From NCBI RefSeq assembly GCF_000971335.1, contig NZ_JZJL01000002.1:1-64000 (forward strand): 64,000 bases of DNA. The letters are read 5' to 3'. The DNA is from Chromobacterium vaccinii. Lineage in GTDB: Bacteria > Pseudomonadota > Gammaproteobacteria > Burkholderiales > Chromobacteriaceae. The notes under the pieces were generated by a model. It had not been told where the DNA came from and did no database searches. It saw only the letters and a program-made list of their open reading frames with translations. Shown piece after piece: positions 39,173-48,420 of this stretch; within the stretch, counting starts at the first letter, position 1, and each line of letters starts with the position of its first letter. Both the position numbers and the translations under genes were made by a program.

Positions 39173-40948
39173 TTAGTAGGAGCGGGCCTTCAACTTGATC
39201 GTGTCCACGGTCAGCGGCTTCATGTTCACCGGCTTGTACTGCAGGCGGTTGCCTTCGCGGAACCACAGCGTGTGCTTCAGCCAGTTGGTGTCGTCGCGGC
39301 CGTTCGGCGTTTCCGGCGTGTCCGGCGCGTCGTCGCGCACGTGGGCGCCGCGGCTTTCGGTGCGGGCGTTGGCCGAAACCATGGTGGCCTTGGCCACCTC
39401 GATCAGGTTCTCCAGCTCCAGCGCTTCGATGCGGGCGGTGTTGAACACCTTGGACTTGTCTCCGATCTCGGTCTTGGCCACCATGCCGGCCACTTCCAGG
39501 ATCTTCTCCACGCCCTCGGCCAGCATGTCCTTGAAACGGAACACGCCGCAGTGGGCCTGCATCACGCGCTGCATCTCGGCGCGGGCGTCGTGCACCTGCA
39601 CGCCATTGGTCTGATTGTCCAGGCGGGCGACGCGGGCGACCGAGCGCTCGACATCGGCCATCGCCAGCTGCGGCAGGTCTTCCGGCTGCTGCTTGACGAA
39701 CTCGATGATCGAGTTGGCCGAGCTCTTGCCGAAGACCAGCAGGTCCAGCAGCGAGTTGGTGCCCAGGCGGTTGGCGCCGTGCACCGACGCGCACGCCACT
39801 TCGCCGGCGGCGTAGAAGCCATGCACCGGCTGGCCGTCGATCACCACTTCGCCGTGGTAATTGGTGGGGATGCCGCCCATCTGGTAGTGGCAGGTCGGCA
39901 CCACCGGGATCGGGGCCTTGATCGGGTCCACGCCGGCGAACTTGATCGAGATCTCGCGGATGCCCGGCAGCTTGGACATGATCACCTCGGGGTCGAGGTG
40001 GGTGATGTCCAGCAGCACGTGATCCTTGTTCGGGCCGCAGCCGCGGCCTTCGTTGATCTCGGACACCATCGCGCGCGACACCACGTCGCGCGAGGCCAGG
40101 TCCTTGGCGTTCGGCGCGTAGCGCTCCATGAAACGCTCGCCGGAGCTGTTGCGCAGAATGCCGCCTTCGCCGCGCACGCCTTCGGTGATCAGCACGCCCG
40201 CGCCGGCCACGCCGGTCGGGTGGAACTGCCAGAACTCCATGTCTTCCAGCGGGATGCCGGCGCGGGCGGCCATGCCCAGGCCGTCGCCGGTATTGATGAA
40301 GGCATTGGTGGACGAGGCGAAGATGCGGCCGGCGCCGCCAGTGGCGAACAGGGTGGCCTTGGCCTGGAACACCACGATTTCCGAGGTTTCCATTTCCATG
40401 GCGACAACGCCCTGCACGCGGCCTTCGGCATCGCGGATCAGGTCCAGCGCCATCCACTCCACGAAGAAGTGGGTGTTGGCGCGCACATTGCGCTGGTACA
40501 GCGCGTGCAGCATCGCGTGACCGGTGCGGTCGGCGGCGGCGCAGGCGCGGCGGACCGGCTTGCCTTCGCCGAAGTCGGACATGTGGCCGCCGAACGGACG
40601 CTGGTAGATGGTGCCGTCCGGGTTGCGGTCAAACGGCATGCCGAAGTGTTCCAGCTCGACCACCACCTTCGGCGCCTCGCGGCACATGAATTCGATGGCG
40701 TCCTGGTCGCCCAGCCAGTCCGAACCCTTGACGGTGTCGTACATGTGCCAGTGCCAGTTGTCCGGCTCGGAGTTGCCGAGCGAGGCGGACACGCCGCCCT
40801 GGGCGGCTACGGTATGGGAACGGGTCGGGAACACCTTGGACAGCACGGCGGTCTTCAGACCAGCTTCCGACAGTTGCAGCGCGGCTCGCATGCCGGCGCC
40901 GCCGGCGCCCACGACTACCGCATCAAAATGACGAACAGCTACGCCCAT
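39173..40948 (-). CDS. sdhA: Succinate dehydrogenase flavoprotein subunit
   Basis: 591-aa flavoprotein. It has the FAD motif VVGAGGAGMRAALQLSEAGL, then SHTVAAQGGVSASLGN with the histidine that carries covalent FAD (about residue 47). GIPLEDMEFWQFHPTG and a GEGGILRNSSGERFMERY segment form the active site, and CASVHGANRLGTNSLLDLLV is conserved near the C-terminal third. Oxidises succinate to fumarate. It starts one base inside the sdhD stop (TAATG), indicating coupled translation. Confidence 0.97.
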   Translation of the reverse strand: MGVAVRHFDAVVVGAGGAGMRAALQLSEAGLKTAVLSKVFPTRSHTVAAQGGVSASLGNSEPDNWHWHMYDTVKGSDWLGDQDAIEFMCREAPKVVVELEHFGMPFDRNPDGTIYQRPFGGHMSDFGEGKPVRRACAAADRTGHAMLHALYQRNVRANTHFFVEWMALDLIRDAEGRVQGVVAMEMETSEIVVFQAKATLFATGGAGRIFASSTNAFINTGDGLGMAARAGIPLEDMEFWQFHPTGVAGAGVLITEGVRGEGGILRNSSGERFMERYAPNAKDLASRDVVSRAMVSEINEGRGCGPNKDHVLLDITHLDPEVIMSKLPGIREISIKFAGVDPIKAPIPVVPTCHYQMGGIPTNYHGEVVIDGQPVHGFYAAGEVACASVHGANRLGTNSLLDLLVFGKSSANSIIEFVKQQPEDLPQLAMADVERSVARVARLDNQTNGVQVHDARAEMQRVMQAHCGVFRFKDMLAEGVEKILEVAGMVAKTEIGDKSKVFNTARIEALELENLIEVAKATMVSANARTESRGAHVRDDAPDTPETPNGRDDTNWLKHTLWFREGNRLQYKPVNMKPLTVDTIKLKARSY

Positions 40949-41292
40949 TACAGCCCCCAGACCACTTTAACGGAATAGATGAAACAGGAAACCAGCCAGA
41001 CGATGGTGAACACGTGCAGCGCCAGGCGGATGCCCACCGGCTTCACGTAGTCCATCCACACGTCGCGGATGCCCACCCATACGTGCAGGAACAGCGCCAA
41101 CAAGGTCACCTGGGTGAACAGCTGGACCCAGGCGTGGCTGAACAAAGACTTCCAGCCTTCATAGCCGGACGGCAGCGCCAGCATGAACAACGCCAGGGCC
41201 ACGGTGTAAAGCACCATCACCACGGCGGTGACGCGCTGCATGATCCAATCGCGCAGGCCATAGCCGGCGCCGACGACGTGACGGTTTACCAT
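40948..41292 (-). CDS. sdhD: Succinate dehydrogenase membrane anchor subunit SdhD
   Basis: 114-aa hydrophobic protein with three helices: VTAVVMVLYTVALALFML, a second around 52-75 and a third, LALHVFTIVWLVSCFIYSV. A candidate heme-ligand histidine lies in LALFLHVWVGIRDVWMDY (about residue 72), and the Asp-Tyr of that segment lines the quinone site. It overlaps sdhC by 7 bases and sdhA by 1. Confidence 0.92.
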   Translation of the reverse strand: MVNRHVVGAGYGLRDWIMQRVTAVVMVLYTVALALFMLALPSGYEGWKSLFSHAWVQLFTQVTLLALFLHVWVGIRDVWMDYVKPVGIRLALHVFTIVWLVSCFIYSVKVVWGL

Positions 41293-41663
41293 AGAGCGAT
41301 ACCTCCCAGGACCACGGTCAGCACCAGGCTGACGACCAGCACGGTCTTGGCGGTGGCGCGGGCGGTCTCGAGTTCGAGACCTTTGTGAATGTCGAGAAAC
41401 AGGAAACGGATGCCTGCGCAGAAGTGATGCAGGTAGGCCCAGATCAGGCCCAGCAAGACCAGCTTCATCAGCGGGTGGGAGACTACCGCCTTGTAGGTGT
41501 CGAACGATTCGGCGGAGCTGAGCGAACCGTGCAGCAGATAGATCAACAGCGGGAGGGAAAAGAACAACGCCACACCACTGACCCGGTGCAGGATGGAGAC
41601 GAAACCCGGAACGGGCAGTCTGATCCTGGCCAAGTCCAGATGCTTCGGTCTTTGCTTCTGCAT
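41286..41663 (-). CDS. sdhC: Succinate dehydrogenase cytochrome b556 subunit SdhC
   Basis: 125-aa membrane subunit with the PROSITE-like motif RPKHLDLARIRLPVPGFVSILHRVSG (in part) and the heme-ligand region LHHFCAGIRFLFLD (His about 85). Three membrane helices. The start MQKQRPKHL is family-typical with AAGG upstream; the frame remains open for 46 codons above it. First gene of the sdhCDAB-sdhE-gltA operon. Confidence 0.94.
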   Translation of the reverse strand: MQKQRPKHLDLARIRLPVPGFVSILHRVSGVALFFSLPLLIYLLHGSLSSAESFDTYKAVVSHPLMKLVLLGLIWAYLHHFCAGIRFLFLDIHKGLELETARATAKTVLVVSLVLTVVLGGIALW

Positions 41664-41777
41664 AAGGCTTTCCTTGGATGTTTTGTGACCAAGTGGTTTA
41701 CATGACGCCCGCCCACCGCGAGCGAAGCGCCTGGCGGACCCGTCCTTTTTACTGGGAGCGGTATCCGCCTTTACCTG

Positions 41778-41822
41778 GCATATTGCGTAATTCATTTGCA
41801 ATATGCGCCGGGGATTCTAACA
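41778..41822 (-). promoter_or_regulatory. sdh promoter region: extended -10 and inverted repeat
   Basis: On the minus strand TGTTAGAAT (41814-41822) is an extended -10. Eight bases further downstream is an inverted repeat with 9-base perfect arms GCATATTGC / GCAATATGC and an 11-base spacer (41778-41806). It would lie at or just after the transcription start, so it is either a repressor operator or a 5'-end RNA hairpin. The GntR regulator encoded immediately upstream is the obvious candidate ligand. Confidence 0.55.
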
Positions 41823-41880
41823 AAAGTTGGTCTATCCCGCTGGCCGCTCTCCGCTTAATCTGCGTCAAGGACAGCGGCGT

Positions 41881-42615
41881 TCAGCCGTGTTTCACTGTAT
41901 AAGCCAGCTGGTGCGTCAGGCAGTAGCGCTGCCGCCACTCCAGCGGGCGGCCGTCCATGTCCGCCGACAGCCGCAGCAGGCACAGGGCCGGCACGTCGGC
42001 CACCATGCCGGTCACGCCCAGAAGCCCCGCCTCCTCGCGCGGCAGCATCTCGGCGCGGAACTGCTCGCACATCACCCTCACCCGCACGCCGAAGCGCTGC
42101 TGCAGCGTGGCGTACACGCCGGCCGAATTGCGCAGCCAGCGCGCGTCCATTCCGTCGAACGTTTCCGCCGGCAGCAGCGCGTCGTCCAGCGCCACCGGCG
42201 CGCCATGCCAGCGCCACAGCTGGCGAATTCTCAATAAAGGCGCAAGACGCCGCAATTGCAAAGCCTCGGCGATGTCCTCGCTGGCGTTCAGCCGGGACAT
42301 GCCGAGAAATTCCCTGACCAGTTCGTCCGGCCGCTCGAAAAACAGGCCCGGCGTCAGCAACGAGGCCTCGCCCCAATCGCCCGGCACCGGCGCCGCATAA
42401 GTGCCCCTGCCCTGCTGGCGGTACAGCAAGCCCGCATCCACCAGCTCCGACAGCGCCTTCCTTATCGTGCCCTGGCTCGCGCCAAGCTCGTCGGCCAGCT
42501 CCCATTCGCTGGGCAGCGCGTCGTGCGCCTGCCATTCGCCGCCACTCATGCGCTGCATCAGCAGCTGTTTGACCTGCGCATAAAGCGGCTGTCTTTTCAG
42601 CGTATTGGCTGTCAT
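41881..42615 (-). CDS. GntR-family (HutC/UTRA-type) transcriptional regulator
   Basis: 244-aa regulator. The N-terminal GntR winged helix (residues 9-75) has PLYAQVKQLLMQRMSGGEW, then LPSEWELADELGASQGTIRKALSELVDAGLL. A UTRA ligand-binding domain follows (about 95-240; DALLPAETFDGMD and AEMLPREEAGLLGV are visible). The start at MTANTLKRQ is preferred, 28 codons inside a longer open frame. Its position between sdhC and divergent mdh suggests control of TCA genes, with a small metabolite as effector. A palindrome lies 40 bases above its start. Confidence 0.9.
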   Translation of the reverse strand: MTANTLKRQPLYAQVKQLLMQRMSGGEWQAHDALPSEWELADELGASQGTIRKALSELVDAGLLYRQQGRGTYAAPVPGDWGEASLLTPGLFFERPDELVREFLGMSRLNASEDIAEALQLRRLAPLLRIRQLWRWHGAPVALDDALLPAETFDGMDARWLRNSAGVYATLQQRFGVRVRVMCEQFRAEMLPREEAGLLGVTGMVADVPALCLLRLSADMDGRPLEWRQRYCLTHQLAYTVKHG

Positions 42616-42654
42616 GGTCTGTGTTTTAACACCAAACAATTCCAGCGTAAAGAT

Positions 42655-42679
42655 AAGTCTTATATAAGATACAAGACTT
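42655..42679. promoter_or_regulatory. Putative GntR operator in the gntR-mdh intergenic region
   Basis: AAGTCTT (42655-42661) and AAGACTT (42673-42679) are inverted, and the 12-base palindrome TCTTATATAAGA (42658-42669) overlaps the first arm. A/T-centred palindromes of this kind are typical of HutC-subfamily GntR operators. It is placed to control gntR itself and possibly mdh. Confidence 0.5.
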
Positions 42680-42813
42680 AAACGGTTGTTTAACGACATA
42701 TTCTTGACAGATAACCCAAATCGATAAACAGCCGTGATACACTCCAGGCCACATCTATACTGCAGAGCATCATCTGCAGCTCATTATCGGATACATCAAA
42801 GGAGAGTCCGCCA

Positions 42814-43794
42814 ATGAAAGCCCCCGTTCGCGTTGCCGTTACCGGCGCTGCCGGCCAGATCGGCTACAGCCTGCTGTTCCGCATTGCCAGTGGTGAAATG
42901 CTGGGCAAGGATCAACCGGTCATTCTTCACCTGCTGGACCTGCCGCAGGCTCAAACCGCGCTGAAGGGCGTGATGATGGAGCTGGAAGACTGCGCCTTCC
43001 CGCTGTTGGCCGGCATGGTAGCCACCGACGACCCGAACGTGGCCTTCAAGGATGTGAAAGTCGCCCTGCTGGTCGGCGCCCGCCCGCGCAGCAAGGGCAT
43101 GGAGCGCAAGGACCTGCTGGAAGCCAACGGCGCCATCTTCACCGTGCAGGGCAAGGCGCTGAACGACCACGCCGCCCGCGACGTCAAGGTGCTGGTGGTG
43201 GGCAACCCGGCCAACACCAACGCCTGGATCGCGATGAAGTCGGCTCCGGATCTGGATCCGAAAAACTTCACCGCCATGTTGCGTCTTGACCACAATCGCG
43301 CGCTGTCGCAAATCGCCGCCAAGACCGGCAAACCGGTGGCCGCGATCGAGAAGCTGGCAGTGTGGGGCAACCACTCGCCGACCATGTACGCCGACTACCG
43401 CTTCGCCACCATCGATGGCCAATCGGTCAAGACCCTGATCAACGACGACGTGTGGAACCGCGACGTGTTCCTGCCCACCGTGGGCAAGCGCGGCGCCGCC
43501 ATCATCGAAGCGCGCGGCCTGTCCTCCGCCGCCTCCGCCGCCAACGCCGCCATCGACCACATCCACGACTGGGTGCTGGGCAGCAACGGCAAGTGGGTGA
43601 CCATGGGCATTCCGTCCGACGGCTCCTACGGCATCCCGGAAGGCGTGATGTACGGCGTACCGGTTGTATGCGAAAATGGCGAATACAAACGTGTAGAAGG
43701 CCTGGAGATCGACGCGTTCAGCCGCGAGCGGATGGACCTGACCCTGGCCGAGCTGGAAGAAGAGCGCGCAGCCATCGCTCACCTGTTTGGCTGA
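42814..43794 (+). CDS. mdh: Malate dehydrogenase
   Basis: 326-aa NAD-dependent dehydrogenase of the group resembling cytosolic eukaryotic MDH (rather than the 312-aa E. coli type). NAD motif [20 protein letters not shown] at residue 6. Substrate-binding arginines are in [15 protein letters not shown] (about 90-104). The catalytic dyad is Asp in [11 protein letters not shown] (about 159) and His in [12 protein letters not shown] (about 188). It completes the TCA cycle by making oxaloacetate for GltA. AAAGGAGAG precedes the start. Divergent from the GntR gene; terminator downstream. Confidence 0.97.
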   Translation: MKAPVRVAVTGAAGQIGYSLLFRIASGEMLGKDQPVILHLLDLPQAQTALKGVMMELEDCAFPLLAGMVATDDPNVAFKDVKVALLVGARPRSKGMERKDLLEANGAIFTVQGKALNDHAARDVKVLVVGNPANTNAWIAMKSAPDLDPKNFTAMLRLDHNRALSQIAAKTGKPVAAIEKLAVWGNHSPTMYADYRFATIDGQSVKTLINDDVWNRDVFLPTVGKRGAAIIEARGLSSAASAANAAIDHIHDWVLGSNGKWVTMGIPSDGSYGIPEGVMYGVPVVCENGEYKRVEGLEIDAFSRERMDLTLAELEEERAAIAHLFG

Positions 43795-43815
43795 TTTTCC
43801 GGCCTGACCGAAGAG

Positions 43816-43841
43816 AAGCGCACCAAACGGTGCGCTTTTTG
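43816..43841 (+). terminator. Terminator after mdh
   Basis: Stem AAGCGCACC / GGTGCGCTT with loop AAAC, followed by TTTGTCTTT. Confidence 0.92.
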
Positions 43842-43906
43842 TCTTTGGTCAAACCGCGAAAATACATTTGAATTTACTAATACAGACTGCCATTTGGAGC
43901 GAAAGC

Positions 43907-45014
43907 ATGATCGAAGTTGAAGTTTTGAACCAAATCGCGGCCAAAATCGAAGACCTGGCCGCCCGCGCCGCCGACATTCGGGGGTATCTTTGACTACGAC
44001 GGTAAAAAAGACCGTCTGGAAGAAGTCAGCCGCCTGACCGAAGACCCGGATATCTGGAACGACCCCAAAAAGGCGCAGGATCTGGGCCGCGAGCGCAAAC
44101 AGCTGGAAGACGTGGTGCTGGTGCTGGACAGCATCAACGCCACCATCGGCGACAGCCGCGAACTGTTCGACATGGGCAAGAGCGAGGAAGACGACGACAC
44201 CATCCTCGCGGTGCAGGCCGATCTGGAAGAAGTGGAAGAGAAAGTGGCGAAGATGGAATTCCGCCGCATGTTCCACGACCCGATGGACCCCACCAACTGC
44301 TTCATCGACATCCAGGCCGGCGCCGGCGGCACCGAAGCCCAGGACTGGGCCGGCATGCTGCTGCGCATGTACACCCGCTACGCCGAACGCAAGGGCTTCA
44401 AGGTGGACGTGCTGGAACTGTCCGAAGGCGAAGTGGCCGGCGTCACCAGCGCCACGCTGAAGATCGAGGGCGAATACGCCTACGGCCTGCTGCGCACCGA
44501 AGTCGGCGTGCACCGCCTGGTGCGCGTGTCGCCGTTCGACTCCAACGCCCGCCGCCACACCTCGTTCTCGTCGGTGTTCGTGTATCCGGAAGTGGACGAC
44601 AGCTTCGAGATCGACATCAACCCGGCGGACGTGCGCACCGACACCTACCGCGCCTCCGGCGCCGGCGGTCAGCACATCAACAAGACCGACTCCGCCGTGC
44701 GTCTGACCCACATCCCGACCAATATCGTGGTGCAGTGCCAGAACGACCGTTCCCAGCATCGCAACCGCGACGAGGCCTGGCAGATGCTGCGCGCCAAGCT
44801 GTACGAGCTGGAGCTGAAGAAGCGCAACGAAGCCAAGCAGGCGCTGGAAGACACCAAGACCGACGTGGGCTGGGGCCACCAGATCCGCTCCTACGTGTTC
44901 GACCAGTCCCGCATCAAGGATTTGCGCACCAGCTACGAAGTGGGCAACATCAAGGGCGTCATGGACGGCGACCTGGACGGCTTCATCGAAGCCAGCCTCA
45001 AGCACGGCGTCTAA
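43907..45014 (+). CDS. prfB: Peptide chain release factor 2 (programmed +1 frameshift)
   Basis: RF2 is encoded in two frames. ATG 43907 opens a 28-codon frame ending ...CGG GGG TAT CTT TGA C, with the stop at 43991-43993. Slipping +1 at CTT-T continues as GAC TAC GAC to the stop at 45012-45014, giving about 368 aa. The GGGGG stretch just before the site is the internal Shine-Dalgarno that stimulates frameshifting, and UGA-C is the poor stop context, so RF2 autoregulates its own synthesis. The anticodon-mimic SPF is in [12 protein letters not shown] and the catalytic GGQ in [21 protein letters not shown] precedes the start. lysS follows. Confidence 0.96.
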
Positions 45015-45024
45015 GCCATATCGG

Positions 45025-45049
45025 GCCGGCCCCTCCGCGGGGCCGGCCT
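45025..45049 (+). terminator. GC-rich hairpin between prfB and lysS
   Basis: Perfect 10-bp stem GGCCGGCCCC / GGGGCCGGCC with a 5-nt loop, then TTCGCGTTGTAGTTTTAG. It may be a weak terminator or attenuator between prfB and lysS, which are commonly co-transcribed. Confidence 0.6.
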
Positions 45050-45104
45050 TCGCGTTGTAGTTTTAGTTAATTGCCGAAGGAACCCTACCCGGCACGGAGT
45101 CATC

Positions 45105-46613
45105 ATGTCTGATCACGAACAAGCACAGGCGCAAAGCCAAGACGAAAACCAGATCATGGCGGAACGCCGCCTGAAACTGAAAGCGATCCGCGAAAAAGGC
45201 ATCGCCTACCCCAACGACTTCAAACGCAGCCACTTCGCCAAACCGCTGCAGGACGACCACGCCGCCAAAGAAGCGGAAGCGCTGGAAGCCGAGAAAATCG
45301 AAGTCGCCGTCGCCGGCCGCATGATGCTTAAACGTGTGATGGGCAAAGCCAGCTTCGCCACCCTGCAGGACAGCAGCGGCCGCATCCAGGCCTTCATCTC
45401 CCGCGACAATGTGGGCGAAGACGTCTACGCCGACTTCAAGCGCTGGGACCTGGGCGACATCATCGCCGTCAAGGGCGTGCTGTTCAAGACCAAGACCGGC
45501 GAACTGACAGTGCAGGCGACCGAAGTTCGCATGCTGTCCAAGAACATCCGTCCGCTGCCGGAAAAATTCCACGGCATCAGCGATCAGGAAACCAAGTACC
45601 GCCAGCGCTACGCCGACCTCATCATGAGCGAGGAAAGCCGCGACACCTTCATCAAGCGCTCCAAGATCGTGCAGAAAGTGCGCGACGTGATGGTGAGCGA
45701 AGGCTACCTGGAAGTGGAAACCCCGATGATGCACCCGATTCCGGGCGGCGCGTCGGCCAAACCGTTCACCACTCACCACAACGCCCTGGACATGCCGCTC
45801 TACCTGCGCATCGCCCCGGAGCTGTACCTGAAGCGCCTGGTGGTGGGCGGCCTGGAACGCGTGTTCGAGATCAACCGCAACTTCCGCAACGAGGGGATGA
45901 GCACGCGCCACAACCCCGAGTTCACCATGATCGAGTTCTACGAAGCGTATAGCGACTACCAGCGCATGATGGAGATGACCGAAACCATCATCCGCGAGTG
46001 CGCGCTGGTTTCCTGCGGCGCCACCACCGTGACCTACCAAGGCAAGGAAGTGGATCTGGGCAAGCCGTTCGACCGCTTCACCATCGTGGAAGCGATCAAG
46101 CACTACAACCCGCAATACACCGACGCTCAGCTGTCCGATTCCGCCTGGGTGGCCAGCGAAATCAAGCGCCTGGGCGGCAAGCTGCCCCCGGCGCCGGGTC
46201 TGGGCAGCCTGCAGCTGGCGCTGTTCGAGGAGTGCGCGGAATCGCTGCTGTGGAACCCGACCTTCATCATCGACTACCCGGTGGAAGTGTCCCCGCTGGC
46301 GCGCGGCTCCGACACGCAGCCGGGCCTGACCGAGCGCTTCGAGCTGTTCATCGTGGGCCGCGAGCACGCCAACGGCTACTCGGAGTTGAACGATCCGGAA
46401 GACCAGGCTGCGCGCTTCCAGGCCCAAGTCGCCCAGAAGGATGCCGGCGACGACGAGGCGATGCACTACGACGCCGACTACATCCGCGCGATGGAATACG
46501 GCCTGCCGCCGACCGGCGGGTGTGGCATCGGCATCGACCGTTTGGTGATGTTGTTGACGGATGCGCCGTCTATCCGGGATGTGATCTTGTTCCCGCATAT
46601 GCGTCCGGAGTAA
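45105..46613 (+). CDS. lysS: Lysyl-tRNA synthetase, class II
   Basis: 502-aa class II synthetase (E. coli 505). The N-terminal OB-fold anticodon-binding domain spans about 55-150 ([21 protein letters not shown]). Class II motif 2 is [22 protein letters not shown] (about 266-287, in part) and motif 3 is [21 protein letters not shown] near the C-terminus. It charges tRNA-Lys. It lies 90 bases after prfB, the common bacterial neighbour order. A terminator follows, after which the sequence turns AT-rich. Confidence 0.97.
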   Translation: MSDHEQAQAQSQDENQIMAERRLKLKAIREKGIAYPNDFKRSHFAKPLQDDHAAKEAEALEAEKIEVAVAGRMMLKRVMGKASFATLQDSSGRIQAFISRDNVGEDVYADFKRWDLGDIIAVKGVLFKTKTGELTVQATEVRMLSKNIRPLPEKFHGISDQETKYRQRYADLIMSEESRDTFIKRSKIVQKVRDVMVSEGYLEVETPMMHPIPGGASAKPFTTHHNALDMPLYLRIAPELYLKRLVVGGLERVFEINRNFRNEGMSTRHNPEFTMIEFYEAYSDYQRMMEMTETIIRECALVSCGATTVTYQGKEVDLGKPFDRFTIVEAIKHYNPQYTDAQLSDSAWVASEIKRLGGKLPPAPGLGSLQLALFEECAESLLWNPTFIIDYPVEVSPLARGSDTQPGLTERFELFIVGREHANGYSELNDPEDQAARFQAQVAQKDAGDDEAMHYDADYIRAMEYGLPPTGGCGIGIDRLVMLLTDAPSIRDVILFPHMRPE

Positions 46614-46640
46614 GATTTAGTCCAGACACTGGGCTGATGA

Positions 46641-46675
46641 GAAAGCCGCTCACTGCAAGGTGGGCGGCTTTTTTT
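46641..46675 (+). terminator. Terminator after lysS
   Basis: Stem GCCGCTCACT / AGGTGGGCGGC (with wobble) followed by TTTTTTT. It marks the left boundary of the accessory region. Confidence 0.88.
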
Positions 46676-46704
46676 GCAGTAATCACTTATCACTTGGATA
46701 AAAA

Positions 46705-47742
46705 ATGCGCGTAAATACATCTGGCTTCACGATTGCAGAATATTGCGATCAAATGAATAGCTCCTCCATTATTGTCAACAAAAGTTATCAACGATCAAAT
46801 CAAATATGGCCAATTTCTGCAAAGTCTTTTTTAATTGACTCCATTCTAAATGGATACCCAATTCCAAAGATATCTTTATTTCAGAAAACAAATCCTAACG
46901 AAAGGAGAACCACAAAAGAAATTATTGATGGACAACAAAGGAGCAGTGCAATAAAGGAATTTTATGAAGGAAAATTCAAAATAACAACAAAAGGAGAGTT
47001 TTATGGAATGAATTTCAATAACTTGCCAGAGGAAGACAAAGCCAATTTTCTTGAGTATACAGTTTCTGTTGACGTCTTTACTGGAGCAACAGAAGAAAAC
47101 ATAAGGGAATTGTTCAGAAGGATAAATGCCTACAATGTTCCGCTTAACCCACAAGAGCAAAGACACGCCACTTATCAAGGTGATTTTAAATGGTTTATAT
47201 GGGAGCAAAGCAACAAGTACTCCAATCTATTTGAAGATTTTGGAACATTTGGCCCTTCCTCCTTTGCCCGTATGGAAGATGCAAAGTTTATCGCTGATCT
47301 TTGCTTAGGTTTCGAAGATGGTATCATTAGTGCATCAGAAAAGAAGCTTGACTTGCTTTACAAAAAACATGATAAGAATTTTGATGGGAACTCTGAAATT
47401 AACCTTGCCATCCAAGATGCTATTAACTTCTTCGCGGGAATGCCTGAACTCTGGAAAACTCAAATATTCAAAAAATATCAATTATATTGCATGCTAATTG
47501 CCCATATAGTTATTACCAAAAAACCAGTTGGACTTTTAGAATATTGGACTGACTCCGCCATTTTACCAATCGAAGAAGTAAAATTCAACCTAAGTACACT
47601 TGCCGAAGGGCTACAGTCAAGTCAATCTGACAATCAACTTATAAAATCCATAATAGAAAATTCAGCCAAGACAACTGACCGCAAAGAGCAAAGAAAAGCT
47701 AGAACATTAGCATTAATTCAATTGCTAACTCAGAGAATTTAA
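46705..47742 (+). CDS. DUF262 (ParB/Srx-fold) domain protein
   Basis: 345-aa protein. The N-terminal DUF262 signature is clear: IIVNKSYQRSNQIWPISAKSFLIDSILNGYPIPKISL (parts at about 22-58), then EIIDGQQRSSAIKEFYEG (about 72-89) with the DGQQR motif. The DUF262 fold is related to ParB/sulfiredoxin and in the GmrS subunit of the type IV restriction enzyme GmrSD binds or hydrolyses nucleotides. No DUF1524 HNH nuclease domain is present in the C-terminal half, which is helical and lysine-rich. The gene is far more AT-rich than its neighbours and its stop directly abuts the next start. GGA lies 6 bases before the ATG. Role in defence is inferred. Confidence 0.85.
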   Translation: MRVNTSGFTIAEYCDQMNSSSIIVNKSYQRSNQIWPISAKSFLIDSILNGYPIPKISLFQKTNPNERRTTKEIIDGQQRSSAIKEFYEGKFKITTKGEFYGMNFNNLPEEDKANFLEYTVSVDVFTGATEENIRELFRRINAYNVPLNPQEQRHATYQGDFKWFIWEQSNKYSNLFEDFGTFGPSSFARMEDAKFIADLCLGFEDGIISASEKKLDLLYKKHDKNFDGNSEINLAIQDAINFFAGMPELWKTQIFKKYQLYCMLIAHIVITKKPVGLLEYWTDSAILPIEEVKFNLSTLAEGLQSSQSDNQLIKSIIENSAKTTDRKEQRKARTLALIQLLTQRI

Positions 47743-48378
47743 ATGACTCCGCGCAGAAGAATTTTTGTCTTACACAAAAATTTTACATACAGCATATCGC
47801 GCTTCACAAAATCTGTTCATCCTATTGTTACCTCTCCAAGAAATGAAAAAGAATTTTCTCATAGCTTAATAAACTTATCTTCAAGCTGGGCAAATTTCCT
47901 TCGCGCCTACGTCCTATCATCTATTATGGGCGCCAAATTAGGGAAAAATAAAATTACAACCAATGCAGGATTCGTAAATGACATTAATACAGCATTAGGC
48001 ATCGCAATCAAACAAATAAAACCCAATGCAACACCTAGAGCTGATGGATCATGGAATGATTTTGATGAACCTAATTGGCTAATTAGCAATCAAATAATAA
48101 AGATAGCAACAAAATTAAACTTCTCCAATCTAACGAATATTTCAGCAACATTTTCTACTGGCTCCAACTCTTATGATACACTTCGCATATTTAGAAATTA
48201 CTACGCCCATAGAAATCGAGATTTGCAAAGGAAAGTTTCCAATCAATGTTTAATAATAAGCATGCCAAGCAATCTAACTGTCACTGAAGCACTAGCCAGC
48301 CCTACAAGTAACGGAACAATACTATTTCATAAGATAATTGACGATTTATACATAGCATCAAAAATGCTTTGTCATTAA
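47743..48378 (+). CDS. HEPN-like protein (candidate RNase effector) coupled to the DUF262 gene
   Basis: 211-aa mostly helical protein. Near the C-terminus it has RIFRNYYAHRNRDLQRK (about residues 146-162), matching the HEPN active-site pattern R-x4-H (R-N-Y-Y-A-H). The N-terminal half (SHSLINLSSSWANFLRAYVLSSIMG, in part) fits the other HEPN helices. HEPN proteins are frequently RNases in toxin-antitoxin, CRISPR and abortive-infection systems. Its ATG follows the DUF262 stop with no gap (TAAATG), so the two are translationally coupled. It shares the AT-rich base composition. The HEPN call rests on this motif and helical character, not on a profile search. Confidence 0.65.
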   Translation: MTPRRRIFVLHKNFTYSISRFTKSVHPIVTSPRNEKEFSHSLINLSSSWANFLRAYVLSSIMGAKLGKNKITTNAGFVNDINTALGIAIKQIKPNATPRADGSWNDFDEPNWLISNQIIKIATKLNFSNLTNISATFSTGSNSYDTLRIFRNYYAHRNRDLQRKVSNQCLIISMPSNLTVTEALASPTSNGTILFHKIIDDLYIASKMLCH

Positions 48379-48420
48379 AATAAATAGCTGAAAAATAACT
48401 CGTAAATTTAGGGTCGTAGG

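Noticed and set aside
43907-43993. Independent 28-codon peptide upstream of a truncated RF2 gene
   Set aside because: The CTT-TGA-C site with its internal ribosome-binding-like G run is the known RF2 frameshift, so it is one gene.
46614-46704. tRNA-type integration site next to lysS as island boundary
   Set aside because: No tRNA cloverleaf or attachment-site duplication was found; only the lysS terminator is there, and no integrase gene is present.
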